In this document: in pieces, positions 9,097 to 18,368 of the stretch
Position numbering within the stretch: the stretch's first letter is position 1
Layout of the letters: each line of letters begins with the position of its first letter
Assembly: GCA_046330415.1 (NCBI GenBank)
Contig: JAXLSW010000009.1
Span: 124,001 to 188,000 of the forward strand
DNA length: 64,000 nt
Direction: 5' to 3'
Origin: RHKX01 sp046330415
GTDB lineage: Bacteria > Actinomycetota > Thermoleophilia > Solirubrobacterales > 70-9
Notes under the pieces: generated by a model
Databases searched by the model: none
Seen by the model: the letters and a program-made list of their open reading frames with translations, nothing else
Told to the model about the DNA's origin: nothing
Made by a program: the position numbers and the translations under genes

Positions 9097-9156
9097 CTTC
9101 GCCCACCACCCGTGACGGATGGTGCCCGCACCCTTCCGGTCGGGCGCGGGGCGATC

Positions 9157-9162
9157 TAGGGT
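9157..9162 (+). promoter_or_regulatory. Probable -10 element for the STAS-like gene
   Basis: TAGGGT matches the recurrent -10-like hexamer of this window. A start near 9169 would give a leader of about 30 nt carrying a GGAGG site before ATG 9201. Confidence 0.35.
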
Positions 9163-9200
9163 GTGAGGGTCGACAAGCACCCGACCCTCGGAGGCCCGCC

Positions 9201-9575
9201 ATGCTCGAACGGATCACCGCCATGCCCGCCGGAACGCTCGGTCTCGAGGTGGTCGGCGAGGTCGACGACGACGACTGGGAGCGTGTCGTCGAGCCGGTGC
9301 TCCGCCAGGAGATGGCCGCCGGAGAGAAGCTGCGTCTCCTGTATCTGATCGGGGCCCGGGCCCACGAGGTCGAGGGCGACGCGATGGGCAAGGACGTGAG
9401 CTTCCGCGCCCGCCACGCCAGCTCCTTCGAGCGCGTGGCGGTGGTCAGCGACGAGGACTGGATCCGGCCGGCGCTGGCGACGCTTTCGTTCCTGCTGCCC
9501 GGCAAGGCGAAGGGCTTCAAGGTGGTCGATCTCGAAGCTGCCAAGACCTGGCTGAGCGACGAGCGGGCGAGCTAG
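9201..9575 (+). CDS. SpoIIAA-like (STAS-fold) protein
   Basis: A 124-residue soluble protein of the SpoIIAA-like family (STAS fold), with the characteristic layout GTLGLEVVGEVDDDDWERV, a central LRLLYLIG strand and a C-terminal SFLLPGKAKGFKVVDLEAAKTWL segment. Most members are of unknown function; some bind lipids or act as anti-anti-sigma-like scaffolds. GGAGG precedes ATG 9201. The stop codon shares the palindromic CTAG at 9572-9575 with the convergent PAP2 gene, so the two genes overlap by 4 bp tail to tail. Confidence 0.8.
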   Translation: MLERITAMPAGTLGLEVVGEVDDDDWERVVEPVLRQEMAAGEKLRLLYLIGARAHEVEGDAMGKDVSFRARHASSFERVAVVSDEDWIRPALATLSFLLPGKAKGFKVVDLEAAKTWLSDERAS

Positions 9576-10147
9576 GTGACGGACCTGACGCGGCGGATGC
9601 GGTCGAGCTCATGCGAGCTGATCTGACTGACGACAGACCCGAGCACCGCCCCGACGAGCGCATCGAGCGGGTAATGCACCCCGGTGTGGACGCGCGAGTA
9701 GGCGACCACGGCGGCGAGCGCGTGCAGCGGCAGCGATGCGACCGTCATCTCCTTTCCCGCGCCGCCGGCGAAGGCGAACGCCGCGGCCGAGTGGCCGGAG
9801 GGAAACGAGCGCGTCGACGGCATCGGCACGTGGCGGAGCTCGGGCACCTCGTGGGCGACCCGGTCCGGCCGGGGGCGACGCCACACGCGCTTGAGGCCGA
9901 GGTTCACGACTGCCGAGGTGACGGCGACGGAGGCCAGCCCGGAGACGGCGGCGCGGCGGCCGCGCTCGCCGCCTGCGATCGCCATCACCGCCGCGGCGCC
10001 GATCGAGAGGCGGGAGAAGTTCGCCGCCTCCGAGAGGCGCGCCATCCCCGCGTCCAGGGTTGGGGTGGGCGTGCTCGCGATCGCCGCGTAGACGGCGACG
10101 TCGAGCCGCTCGATCTCCTCGGGGCGCGTTGGCGTCCTCTGCTCCAC
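9572..10147 (-). CDS. PAP2-family membrane phosphatase
   Basis: A 191-residue integral membrane phosphatase. The three catalytic motifs are intact: K86 followed by RRPRP (90-94), PSGHS (116-120) with the proton-donor His, and SRVHTGVHYPLD (151-162) with the nucleophilic His. Hydrophobic segments near 48-58, 68-84, 120-130 and 140-175 fit the usual bundle. Likely substrates are lipid phosphates (phosphatidate or undecaprenyl diphosphate). It is divergent, with only 20 bp between starts, from the diacylglycerol-kinase-like gene at 10168. A kinase and a phosphatase for the same lipid pool side by side is suggestive but not proof of a shared pathway. Confidence 0.9.
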   Translation of the reverse strand: MEQRTPTRPEEIERLDVAVYAAIASTPTPTLDAGMARLSEAANFSRLSIGAAAVMAIAGGERGRRAAVSGLASVAVTSAVVNLGLKRVWRRPRPDRVAHEVPELRHVPMPSTRSFPSGHSAAAFAFAGGAGKEMTVASLPLHALAAVVAYSRVHTGVHYPLDALVGAVLGSVVSQISSHELDRIRRVRSVT

Positions 10148-10167
10148 GAGCCGATTCTGGCAGGAGC

Positions 10168-11463
10168 ATGAAGCGAGCGAGCGCCATCATCTCGCTCGCG
10201 TTCACCGTGCTCGCCGCCGCGATCGCGATCAGCCTCGCGGTCGCCGAGTTCCCGCACGGCGTTCTCGTGCCGATCCTGCTCGTGCTCGCCGTCGGCGGAC
10301 TCGGATCGGGGCTGCTTCACCGGGGGCTTCGCCGCCTCATCGGCCTGAGCGTGGCCGTCGTCGCGGTGATCGCCCTGGTCGCGTTCATCCTGTCGGAGAG
10401 CCGACTGCTGGAGAACGCCGTCATGGTCGTCTGCGCCGTCATCGCCCTCGCGGCGGCAAGGCGCACGTTCACGGCGCGCGCGGCTCTCCCGCCCGGCCCC
10501 GCGCCACAGCATCCGGCCCTGATCTACAACCCGCTCTCGGGCGGCGGCAAGGCGGAGCGGGCGTCGCTGCCGGAGGAGGCCCGGGCGCGCGGGTACGACG
10601 TCGTCGAGCTCCAGCCCGGGGACGACCTGCGCCAGCTCGCTCGCGCGGCGGTGGACCGCGGCGCCGACGCCCTGTCGATGGCCGGGGGCGACGGCTCGCA
10701 GGCGATCGTCGCCGAGATGGCCGCCGAGCTCGGCCTCCCCTACGCGTGCATTCCCGCGGGCACCCGCAACCACTTCGCGCTCGACCTCGGCGTCGACCGC
10801 AACGACGTCGTCGGGGCGCTCGATGCCTTCGTGGACGGCGGCGAGCGCTTCATCGACCTCGCCGAGGTGAACGGCCGCGTCTTCGTCAACAACGTCTCGC
10901 TCGGCCTCTACGCCGACGCCGTGCAGCGCTCCGGCTACCGGGAGGCGAAGATCCGGACGCTCATCGACGTCATGCCCGACGTGCTGGCCGATGACACCGA
11001 GAGCATGCAGCTGCGCTGGATCGGTCCCGACGGCGAGGAGCGTCACGCCGCGGCGGCGATGCTCGTCTCCAACAACGCGTATCGACTCGGTGCCCTGATC
11101 GGGGCGGGCACCCGGCCACGGATCGACCTCGGCACGCTGGGGCTCGTCGCGATCGCGCCGGTGACGGAGGTCGACGGCGACCGGCGCTTGCGGGCCGGAT
11201 GGGAGGAGTGGTCCGCTCCCACCCTCCGGGTCGAGGCGGACGGCCCGGTGGTCGCCGGGATCGACGGCGAGGCGGCCGTCCTCGATCCACCGCTCGAGTT
11301 CCGGATCCGGCCACGGGCCCTACGCGTGCGGATCGCACACCGCCATCCGGGGACATCCCCCTCCGCGCGATTCCCGCAGGGGCTCGAGGAGGGACTACGT
11401 TCGCTGGCGATGATCGCCGCGGGAATCGACGACCAGACACACAACGAGGAGGAGCTCAGATGA
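10168..11463 (+). CDS. Membrane-anchored diacylglycerol/sphingosine kinase-family protein
   Basis: A 431-residue protein with about four N-terminal membrane helices (residues 5-100) followed by a DAGK catalytic domain. The nucleotide-binding motifs are NPLSGGGKAE, AGGDGSQAI and PAGTRNHFALDLG, and a C-terminal beta domain ends the kinase fold. ATG 10168 follows a GGCAGGAG site; a longer in-frame extension upstream overlaps the divergent PAP2 gene and is unlikely. The stop overlaps the next start (ATGA at 11460-11463). It probably phosphorylates a lipid such as diacylglycerol at the membrane. Confidence 0.88.
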   Translation: MKRASAIISLAFTVLAAAIAISLAVAEFPHGVLVPILLVLAVGGLGSGLLHRGLRRLIGLSVAVVAVIALVAFILSESRLLENAVMVVCAVIALAAARRTFTARAALPPGPAPQHPALIYNPLSGGGKAERASLPEEARARGYDVVELQPGDDLRQLARAAVDRGADALSMAGGDGSQAIVAEMAAELGLPYACIPAGTRNHFALDLGVDRNDVVGALDAFVDGGERFIDLAEVNGRVFVNNVSLGLYADAVQRSGYREAKIRTLIDVMPDVLADDTESMQLRWIGPDGEERHAAAAMLVSNNAYRLGALIGAGTRPRIDLGTLGLVAIAPVTEVDGDRRLRAGWEEWSAPTLRVEADGPVVAGIDGEAAVLDPPLEFRIRPRALRVRIAHRHPGTSPSARFPQGLEEGLRSLAMIAAGIDDQTHNEEELR

Positions 11464-11681
11464 GCAAGTTCGAGGTCGAGAAGAAGGAGAAGATCACGCG
11501 GCACGAGGCGGCGACCCGCCTGCGACGCATCGCGACGATCCTCAGCGCCGAGGGCGACGAGCTCGAGTTCGAGCGCGCCGGTATGGAGTTCAGCGTCGAG
11601 ATGCCGGAGGAGATCGAGTTCAAGGTGGAGCTCGAGCTCGACGACGACGACAACGAGCTGGAGATCGAGATCACCTGGTGA
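11460..11681 (+). CDS. Amphi-Trp domain small protein
   Basis: A 73-residue acidic protein that starts at the ATGA overlap with the kinase gene, behind GAGGAGGAG. It begins SKFEVEKKEKITRHEAATRL and ends in an acidic strand pair closing with EIEITW. The pattern matches the amphi-Trp domain family, known mainly from haloarchaea and actinobacteria and of unknown function. Strict coupling to the lipid kinase suggests a partner or modulator role, which is inference only. Confidence 0.7.
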   Translation: MSKFEVEKKEKITRHEAATRLRRIATILSAEGDELEFERAGMEFSVEMPEEIEFKVELELDDDDNELEIEITW

Positions 11682-11745
11682 CGGCGGCGTCCGGCGGCGG
11701 GCGCCGCGACTGAAAGGCGGCGTCCGTGGGTAGAGGGTCTTCAAC

Positions 11746-12672
11746 ATGAGCGCTGCCCCCAAGTCCGATCCGTATCCCTCCCTCCGCGTCGACTCATGGG
11801 AGTCGACGAAGGAGCTGATGCACATGTGGACGCAGGTCGTCGGCAAGGTCCGGATGGCCCGCGAGCCCATGGTCAACCACTGGTGGCAGGTCACCTCCTA
11901 CGTCTCTGCGCGCGGACTGACAACGGGGGTGATCCACGATCGGGGGAGCGTCTTCGAGCTCGAGTTCGACCTCGTCAGCCACGAGCTCCTGATCCGCAGC
12001 CCCGAGCACCCGACGCAGTCGATCGCGTTGAAGACCGGGTCCGTCGCCGGCTTCTACGAGGACGTGATGGCCGCGCTCGAGGCGCTCGACCACGCGGTCG
12101 CGGTCTGGCCGGTCCCGGTCGAGGTCGAGGTCGCCACGCCCTTCCTCGAGGACACCGCCGAGCGCGAGTACTCGCCGGAGCACGCGCACCTCTTCTGGCG
12201 TCAGCTCGTCGCCGCCGACCGCGTCCTCAAGCGGTTTCGCAGCGAGTTCACCGGCAAGGTCAGCCCCGTCCACTTCTTCTGGGGTTCCTTCGACATGGCG
12301 GTGACCCGCTTCTCCGGGCGCGGCGCGCCGACCCATCCCGGCGGCGCGCCCAACTGCGCGGACTGGGTGATGGTCGAGGGCTACTCCCACGAGCTGACGA
12401 GCTGCGGCTTCTGGCCGGGAGGCGGCGAGGAGGGCGCCTTCTACGCCTACGCCTACCCGGAGCCGGACGGCTACCGCGACGCGAAGATCAGGCCGGACGC
12501 CGCCTACTACTACGCCGACGCCGGCCAGTACCTGCTGCCGTACGAGGCGGTGCGCACCGCCGACGATCCGGACGCGACGCTGCTCGCCTTCCTCCGCGAC
12601 ACCCACCGCGCCGCCGCCGAGCGCGCCGACTGGGACCCGTCGCTGGACTACGAGCCGGCGCCGCAGGACTAG
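11746..12672 (+). CDS. DUF5996-family protein
   Basis: A 308-residue soluble protein. The opening YPSLRVDSWESTKELMHMWTQ and the core VHFFWGSFDMAVTRFSGR are hallmarks of the DUF5996 family, common in actinobacteria and bacteroidetes and without an assigned function. ATG 11746 has only a weak AGAGGG site. It is followed convergently by the long minus-strand cyclitol operon. No catalytic motif is recognised; the conserved Trp, His and Asp residues are compatible with an enzyme. Confidence 0.82.
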   Translation: MSAAPKSDPYPSLRVDSWESTKELMHMWTQVVGKVRMAREPMVNHWWQVTSYVSARGLTTGVIHDRGSVFELEFDLVSHELLIRSPEHPTQSIALKTGSVAGFYEDVMAALEALDHAVAVWPVPVEVEVATPFLEDTAEREYSPEHAHLFWRQLVAADRVLKRFRSEFTGKVSPVHFFWGSFDMAVTRFSGRGAPTHPGGAPNCADWVMVEGYSHELTSCGFWPGGGEEGAFYAYAYPEPDGYRDAKIRPDAAYYYADAGQYLLPYEAVRTADDPDATLLAFLRDTHRAAAERADWDPSLDYEPAPQD

Positions 12673-12734
12673 CCGGCACCCCGGCCCCCCGGACGCTCAC
12701 TCAGCCGTTTCGGCCGGGCTACCCGGCTACCCGG

Positions 12735-13655
12735 CTACCGGCGCTGGGCCGTCGCCGAGCTGAAGACCTCGGCGAAGTGCAGGAAACGGTCGCGTACGAG
12801 CTCCACGGCGGCGCCCCGGTCGAGCTCACCGTCGAGGTGCCGGCGGACGGGATCGCGCCAGATCGAGCGGCCGATCGCGAAGCCCGAGAACCCCGCGGTC
12901 GCGGCCACACGCAGCCAGTGCTCGACGCGCTCGGCGCCGGCTCCGGCGCCGAGGACGGTGCAGGCGACGTCCTCCCAGCGCGGCTCGTCGCGGGCGAGCT
13001 CGACGATCGCGCGAGCGTCCTCCACGTCATCCACCCCCTCGACCTTCCAGACGTCGGGCTCGATGCCGGCCGCCTGCACCATCGCCATCGCCCGCAGGAT
13101 CAGGCCGGGACGGACCTCTCGTTCGTAGCGCAGCCGGTCCCCGTCGCAGCGCTCCAGCTGCACCTCGGTCGGTGGCACGAGCAGCTCGAAGAGGAAGCCG
13201 AAGCCGGCCGGGCGAAGCTCGTCGGCCAGCTCGCGCAGCCGTGCGAGCTGCAGCTCGTTGTCGCTCGCGGATCCCTCGGGGTTGAGCCGGACGAGCACCT
13301 TCGCCATGTCCGGATCCAGCGCCTGCAGGTGAGCCATGAAGTCGTCGCCGTACTCGAGCTCGAACACATCGCGCCCGGAGCGCTCGACGGGCACCGCCAC
13401 CGTGATCCCCTGACGCCGGGCCAGCGGCACCACCGCGGAGCCGTACTGCTCGTCGACGAGCAGGCCGAGATCGTCTGCCGAGGTACGCCCGGCGGCGGAC
13501 GCCAGGCCGTCGTAGACCATCCGCTTGGCGGCCTCGACGGAGGCCGCCTCGGGACCCTCGACCTCGTCGGCGCCGGTCACCTCGCGGGCGAAGCTCGAGC
13601 GGTGGTCGAAGGCCAGCATCAGCAGCGGGCCCACGTGGCCGATTGCCCGACTCAC
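12735..13655 (-). CDS. DUF2090 aldolase-like protein of inositol catabolism (2-deoxy-5-keto-gluconate-6-phosphate aldolase type)
   Basis: A 306-residue TIM-barrel protein and the last gene of the cyclitol operon. The segments MLAFDHRSSF, LVDEQYGSAVV, FGFLFELLVPP and WKVEGVDD match the DUF2090 domain, which in many bacteria is fused behind the kinase IolC. Here the two are separate genes. It starts at GTG 13655, overlapping the iolB stop (GTGA). By family knowledge it probably splits 2-deoxy-5-keto-gluconate 6-phosphate into dihydroxyacetone phosphate and malonate semialdehyde. It ends 63 bp from the convergent DUF5996 gene. Confidence 0.8.
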   Translation of the reverse strand: MSRAIGHVGPLLMLAFDHRSSFAREVTGADEVEGPEAASVEAAKRMVYDGLASAAGRTSADDLGLLVDEQYGSAVVPLARRQGITVAVPVERSGRDVFELEYGDDFMAHLQALDPDMAKVLVRLNPEGSASDNELQLARLRELADELRPAGFGFLFELLVPPTEVQLERCDGDRLRYEREVRPGLILRAMAMVQAAGIEPDVWKVEGVDDVEDARAIVELARDEPRWEDVACTVLGAGAGAERVEHWLRVAATAGFSGFAIGRSIWRDPVRRHLDGELDRGAAVELVRDRFLHFAEVFSSATAQRR

Positions 13656-14464
13656 AGCACCCCTCCCCCGGCCTCGACCGCAGCGGCGATCTCGCGGTCC
13701 TCGCTCACGGCCCAGCTCCGCACCGGGCCGGCCATCACGTTCAGGTAGTACAGGCGGCAGCCCGGTGGCGCCGAGACGGTGTGGTAGCCGCGCGGCACGA
13801 GGATCGTGTCGCCGTCTGCGAAGGCGATCGACTCGTCGAGGCTGCGGTCGTCGGTGTAGACGCGCTGCAGGCCGAAGCCCTCGGGCGGGTCGACGCGGTG
13901 GTAGTAGGTCTCCTCCAACTCGGTCTCCTCCGGGGGGTCGTCGCGGTCGTGCTTGTGGGGTGGGAAGCTCGACCAGTGACCGGCAGGCGTCAGCACCTCG
14001 CAGACGAGGAGCGATTGCACGCCGGGGTCGTCTCCCATCAGGATCGGCCTGATCTCGCGTTCGAACTCGCCCCGTCCGCGGATCTCGACCTCCACGTCGG
14101 CCGGGCCGATACGCCGTGGGGACGCCTCGCCCGCGGCGGCCGGAGCGGTGCAGATGGCCACCTCCACGGCTCCGTCGTGGGGGATCAGGGTCAGCGCGGC
14201 GCCGGCCGGGACGAACAACGCGTCGGGTAGGTCGGCGAACGGGTCGCGACGACTCAGCAGGCAGCCGCACGAGCCGGCCACGACGACCTCGCACGATCCC
14301 TCGACGACGACCACGCACGCCTCGCGGTCCCGCAGCTCCGGCAGCTCCAGCGGTGCCCGCAGCTCGAGGACCTCGAAGCCGACGTGATCCCAGCCGGCGC
14401 TCTCGGGGGTCACCGAGACGATCCGCTGACACCCGCGGGCGCCGCGCACGTGCAGAGAGCTCAT
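13652..14464 (-). CDS. iolB: 5-deoxy-glucuronate isomerase IolB
   Basis: A 270-residue bicupin enzyme that converts 5-deoxy-glucuronate to 2-deoxy-5-keto-gluconate in inositol breakdown. The C-terminal cupin shows the metal-site segment HWSSFPPHKHD, followed by EETYYHR and LVPRGYHTVSAPPG, which are diagnostic of IolB. It starts at ATG 14464 in an ATGA overlap with iolD and ends in a GTGA overlap with the aldolase gene. The length is typical. Confidence 0.93.
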   Translation of the reverse strand: MSSLHVRGARGCQRIVSVTPESAGWDHVGFEVLELRAPLELPELRDREACVVVVEGSCEVVVAGSCGCLLSRRDPFADLPDALFVPAGAALTLIPHDGAVEVAICTAPAAAGEASPRRIGPADVEVEIRGRGEFEREIRPILMGDDPGVQSLLVCEVLTPAGHWSSFPPHKHDRDDPPEETELEETYYHRVDPPEGFGLQRVYTDDRSLDESIAFADGDTILVPRGYHTVSAPPGCRLYYLNVMAGPVRSWAVSEDREIAAAVEAGGGVL

Positions 14465-16339
14465 CCGGTTCTCCGCAACGAGGTCCGCCGGCTCGCGAGC
14501 GCGGCTCCATGCAGCGCGCGGGCGCGGTCGACGTGCTCGGACTCCGACACCTCGGCGACCGGCACGTCCCACCAGCCGAAGGAGGGCGTCTCCGCGAAGC
14601 GGTCCGAGGGGACGCGGATGACCACCGGTCCGGGGGCGCCCTCGCTCTCTCGCAGCGCCTCGCGCAGCTCGGCGGCGTCGGCGACCCGTATCGCCCTCGC
14701 GCCGAGCGCCTCGGCGGAGGCGGCGAGGTCGACGGGAGCCGGGGTGATGTCGTCGCCGTCGACGGGTTCGGCGCCGTCGTCACGGGGCCCGGCGAGGATC
14801 GTCCCGAAACCGCCCTGGCCGAGCGAGCGGGAGAGCGCTCCGATCGACGAGTAGCCGCCATTGTCGACGAGGACCACGGTGATCGCGATGCCGCGCAGAA
14901 CCGCGGTCAGAAGCTCACCGTGCATCATCAGCCAGGAGCCGTCGCCGACCAGCACGAACACCCGCCGGTCGGGGTCGGCGAGCTTGGTGCCGATCCCGCC
15001 CGGCAGCTCGTAGCCCATGCACGAGTAGCCGTACTCGACGTGGTAGGAGCCCGGGCCGGTGGCGTCCCAGAGCCGGTGCAGCTCCCCGGGCATGGAACCC
15101 GCCGCGCAGACGACCACGCCGTCGTCGGCGGCCGCCTCGTTGACGGCGCCGATGATCTCCGGCTGGGAGGGCGGCCTCACGCCGGTGTCGGCCACGAGCC
15201 GCTCGCGCTCGCCCCGCCAGCTCCTGCGGGCGCCGGCGACACGTTCGCTCCACTCGGCCCGTACACGCCAGCCGCCGAGCGCGGAGCGAAGAGCCTCGAG
15301 CCCCGCGCGCGCATCGGCGAGCAACGGCAGGCCGCCGAGCTTGAGAGCGTCGCCGCGGTTGACGTTCAGGTTGATGACCTCGAGCCCGGGGTCGGCGAAC
15401 GCCGAGCGCGACGCCGTCGTGAAGTCGCTCCAGCGGGTCCCGACGCCGATCACGAGATCGGCCACCGACGCTGCTTCCGCCGCCGCCGCCGTCCCGGTCG
15501 CGCCGACGCCCCCGAGGCACAGCGGGTGCGAGCTCGCCAGCGCCCCCCGGCCCGCCTGGGTCTCGGCCACCGGGATGCCGCTCGCCTCGGCGAGCTCCCC
15601 AGCGCCTCCGTGGCCTCCGAGTAGATGACGCCGCCACCGGCGACGATCAACGGCGCGGCTCGGAGCGGCCGAGCAGCTCGACCGCACGCGCCACCGTGGA
15701 GGCATCGGGCGGACGCCGCTCGATCCGCCACACGGCGGGCTCGAGGAAGCCGTCGTCCACCTCGACCGACTCGACCTGCACGTCCTGCGGGAGGGCGATC
15801 GTCACCGCGCCCGTCTCGGCGGGATCGGTGAGGACCCGCATCGCCTCGTGAGCGGCTGCGAAGAGCTGCTCGGGTCGTTCGACGCGGTCGAAGAAGCGGC
15901 AGACGGGGCGCAGCGCATCGTTGACCGAGGCCGTGGCGTCGTCGGTGCGCTCGAGCTGCTGCAGCACCGGGTCGGAGCGTCGCGTGGCGAAGGTGTCGCC
16001 GGGGAGGAGGAGCACCGGCAACCGATTGACGGTCGCGAGCGCCGCACCGGTGACGAGGTTGGTCGCCCCCGGGCCGATCGACGTCGTACAGGCGAAGGTG
16101 CCGAGCCGATTGGACTGCTTGGCGTACCCGGCCGCGACGTGGACCATCGCCTGCTCGTTGCGGGCCGCGATGTAGGGAAGGGACTCGGAGTGCTGCTGCA
16201 ACGCCTGCCCGAGGCCGGCGATGTTGCCGTGCCCGAGGATCCCCAGGCACCCGGCGAAGAACGGCCGTTCGCGACCGTCGCGGCTGACTGACTGCACGGC
16301 CAGGTAGCGGACGAGCGCCTGCGCGACCGTGAGCCTCAC
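14461..16339 (-). pseudogene. iolD: Trihydroxycyclohexane-1,2-dione hydrolase IolD, with two frameshifts as sequenced
   Basis: A ThDP-dependent enzyme that opens the ring of 3D-trihydroxycyclohexanedione. The N-terminal part (16339 to about 15648) carries the ThDP glutamate segment ARNEQAMVHVAAGYAK. The C-terminal part carries the ThDP motif GDGSWLMMHGELL ending in VDNGG. Between them the frame breaks twice: one base appears missing near 15645-15650, restoring RPLIVAGGGVIYSEATEAL, and one G is missing in the G-run near 15599-15602, restoring ALGELAEASGIPVAE. All neighbours are intact and coupled (GTGA start at 16339, ATGA end), so a sequencing error is as likely as a true pseudogene. With both bases restored the protein would have a normal length of about 626 residues. 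Confidence 0.85.
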
Positions 16340-17310
16340 GCCGCGACCCCTCCGGCGAACGGGAGCAGCTCCTCGAGCTCGGGCATCGCGTCGGCGCAGG
16401 CGAGCCGCGAGGCGACGATGGATCCCGCCGCGTTCGCCATGCGCAGCGCGGCTTCGAGCTCCAGGCCGGAGACGATCCCGTAGGCCAGCGCGCCGCCGAA
16501 CGCGTCACCCGCGCCCAGCCCGTTGACGACCTCGAGCCTGACGGCCGGCAGATCGATCTCCTCGGTTGCCGTGCGCGCGTAGACGCCGTCGGCCCCGCGC
16601 TTGACGATCGCCGCCTCGACGCCGATCGCGAGCAGCTTCTCCGCGGCCCGGCGCGGGTCGCGGGTGCCGACGGCCATCTCGACCTCGTCGGGGTTGCCGA
16701 CCGCGACCGTCGCGAAGGAGAGCGCCTCGCGGGCGAGCTCGCCCGGATCCTCGCCCTGCTCCCAGAAGCCGGGGCGGTGATCGAGATCGTGGACCGTGAC
16801 GCCCCGCGGGTTGAGCTCCCGGCGTCGCGCGAGCGCGTCGAGGGTCGTCGCGCGGCTCGGCTCGACCGCGAGGGCGCCGCCGGTCGTCCACAGGACCGCC
16901 GGATCGACGATCGCGGCGTCCTCGATCTCGTCGAAGTGGAGCGTCGCGTCGGGCGCGTGGGGCTCGCGGTAGAAGAGCAGCGGGAAGCTGTCGGGCGGGT
17001 GCAGCTCGCAGAAGGTGATCGGCGTGCGCAGGTCCGGGTTGGTGCCGACCCAGCGGGTCTCGACCCCGAAGCGCTCGAGCGCGGAGCGGGCGAAATCGCC
17101 GAACGCGTCGTCGCCGACCTTCGTGACGACCGCCGAACGCAACCCGAGGCGCGCCGCTGCGACCGCGACGTTCGTCGGGCTGCCACCGAGCGAGCGGGAG
17201 AAGCTGTCGACCTCGGCGAGCGCGCGGTGAGACTGAAGCGGGTAGAGATCGACGCCGATCCTCCCCATCGTCACCAGATCGAGGGGCCCCTCTTGGCCCA
17301 CCGGGCTCAT
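16336..17310 (-). CDS. iolC: 5-dehydro-2-deoxygluconokinase IolC (PfkB family)
   Basis: A 324-residue ribokinase-fold sugar kinase. It shows the N-terminal GRIGVDLYPLQ strand, SLGGSPTNVAVAAARLG for substrate binding and GLGAGDAFGGAL with the catalytic Asp and anion hole. LDLVTMGRIGVDLYP is typical of IolC. It starts at ATG 17310 in an ATGA overlap with the dehydrogenase gene. Unlike many homologues it has no fused DUF2090 domain; that function is encoded by the last gene of the operon. It phosphorylates 2-deoxy-5-keto-gluconate. Confidence 0.92.
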   Translation of the reverse strand: MSPVGQEGPLDLVTMGRIGVDLYPLQSHRALAEVDSFSRSLGGSPTNVAVAAARLGLRSAVVTKVGDDAFGDFARSALERFGVETRWVGTNPDLRTPITFCELHPPDSFPLLFYREPHAPDATLHFDEIEDAAIVDPAVLWTTGGALAVEPSRATTLDALARRRELNPRGVTVHDLDHRPGFWEQGEDPGELAREALSFATVAVGNPDEVEMAVGTRDPRRAAEKLLAIGVEAAIVKRGADGVYARTATEEIDLPAVRLEVVNGLGAGDAFGGALAYGIVSGLELEAALRMANAAGSIVASRLACADAMPELEELLPFAGGVAA

Positions 17311-18368
17311 CCGGCGGTTCCCACCCGGACCGCGGCCCCACTCCGCATCGATTCGGTCGCCGCGATGCCGATCATCAGCGCCCGTCGAGCGTCCTCGGCC
17401 CCGACGGCGACGCGACCGCTCCCGGCGACCGCGGCGATGAAGGACTCCCAGCCAAGCCGGTAGCTCTCCCGGTAGCGATCGAGGAAGAAGGGGCGCAGCA
17501 CGGGCTCGGCCCGGCCGGATCCCGTCAGGACCTCGCCGCTGTGAAGCGGGTGGTTGTCCGATCGCGCCATCCCCTCGGAGCCGAAGACCTCCACCCGCTG
17601 GTCGTAGCCGTAGCTGGCGCGGCGGCTGTTGTCGATCAGCGTCATGCAGCCGTTCTCGTGGCTCAGCGCGGAGACCGCGGTGTCGACGTCGCCGAGCTCG
17701 GCGATGGCCGGATCCACCCTGGCGGCCCCGCGCGCGAAGACCTCGGTGACCTCGCTGCCCGCCACGAAACGCGCCATGTCGAAGTCGTGGGAGGTCATGT
17801 CGAGGAAGAGCCCACCGCTCACCCGCGAGTACTCGATCGGCGGCGGCTCCGGATCGCGGCTGGTGATCCGGATCAGGTGCGGCTCGCCCACCGCGCCCTC
17901 GCGAACCGCCCTCCATACCGAACGGTGCGAGGGGTCGAAGCGGCGGTTGAACCCGACCTGCAGCGGGACCCCATGGGCCTCGGTGAGCGCCTCGAGGCGA
18001 TCGATGTCGGCCAGATCCAGCGACAGCGGCTTCTCACAGAAGACGGGCTTGCCCGCCTGCGCCGCGAGCTCGATCAAGCGCACGTGGGTGTCGGTGCTCG
18101 CGCAGATCCCGATCGCGTCGACGACGTCGCTTGCGATCAGCTCCTCGGCGCTGCGCGCGAGCCGGGCCCCGACCCGGCCGGCCAGACCATCCGCCCGCTC
18201 GGTGAGCGGGTCGAAGACGACGCTGACCGCGGCGCCGGGAACCTCGCGCGCGAGCAGATCGGCGTGCAGGGCTCCGATCCTGCCGGCGCCGACGATCCCG
18301 ACCCGAAGCGTCGCCGGCGGGTCCGGCAGCGAGCGGACGGGGCCCGCTCCGAGCGCGGTCCCGGTCAA
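17307..18368 (-). CDS. Gfo/Idh/MocA-family dehydrogenase, likely inositol 2-dehydrogenase (IolG-type)
   Basis: A 353-residue NAD(P)-dependent oxidoreductase. The Rossmann motif is VGIVGAGRIG (residues 23-32), and the catalytic EKP motif (VFCEKPLSLD) and GGLFLDMTSHDFDMARF with the active-site Asp/His follow. The only overlapping start is TTG 18368 (TTGA with the preceding stop); no ATG or GTG lies near the domain start. In this operon it most likely oxidises myo-inositol or a related cyclitol to the 2-keto form. Scyllo-inositol or another cyclitol is possible, since the family is broad. Confidence 0.85.
   Translation of the reverse strand: MTGTALGAGPVRSLPDPPATLRVGIVGAGRIGALHADLLAREVPGAAVSVVFDPLTERADGLAGRVGARLARSAEELIASDVVDAIGICASTDTHVRLIELAAQAGKPVFCEKPLSLDLADIDRLEALTEAHGVPLQVGFNRRFDPSHRSVWRAVREGAVGEPHLIRITSRDPEPPPIEYSRVSGGLFLDMTSHDFDMARFVAGSEVTEVFARGAARVDPAIAELGDVDTAVSALSHENGCMTLIDNSRRASYGYDQRVEVFGSEGMARSDNHPLHSGEVLTGSGRAEPVLRPFFLDRYRESYRLGWESFIAAVAGSGRVAVGAEDARRALMIGIAATESMRSGAAVRVGTAG

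Noticed and set aside
7023..9131. A 702-codon open frame antisense to katG, and many other long antisense frames (for example over 37553-40432 and 14116-15624)
   Set aside because: In very GC-rich DNA the strand opposite a real gene often stays open. These frames lack recognisable domains and have Arg/Pro/Val-rich shadow composition, while the sense strand carries complete conserved enzymes.
15595..15655. Programmed ribosomal frameshifting in iolD
   Set aside because: Two shifts in the same direction within 50 bp at sites without a slippery heptamer or following structure fit deletions better, and IolD is not known to use frameshifting.
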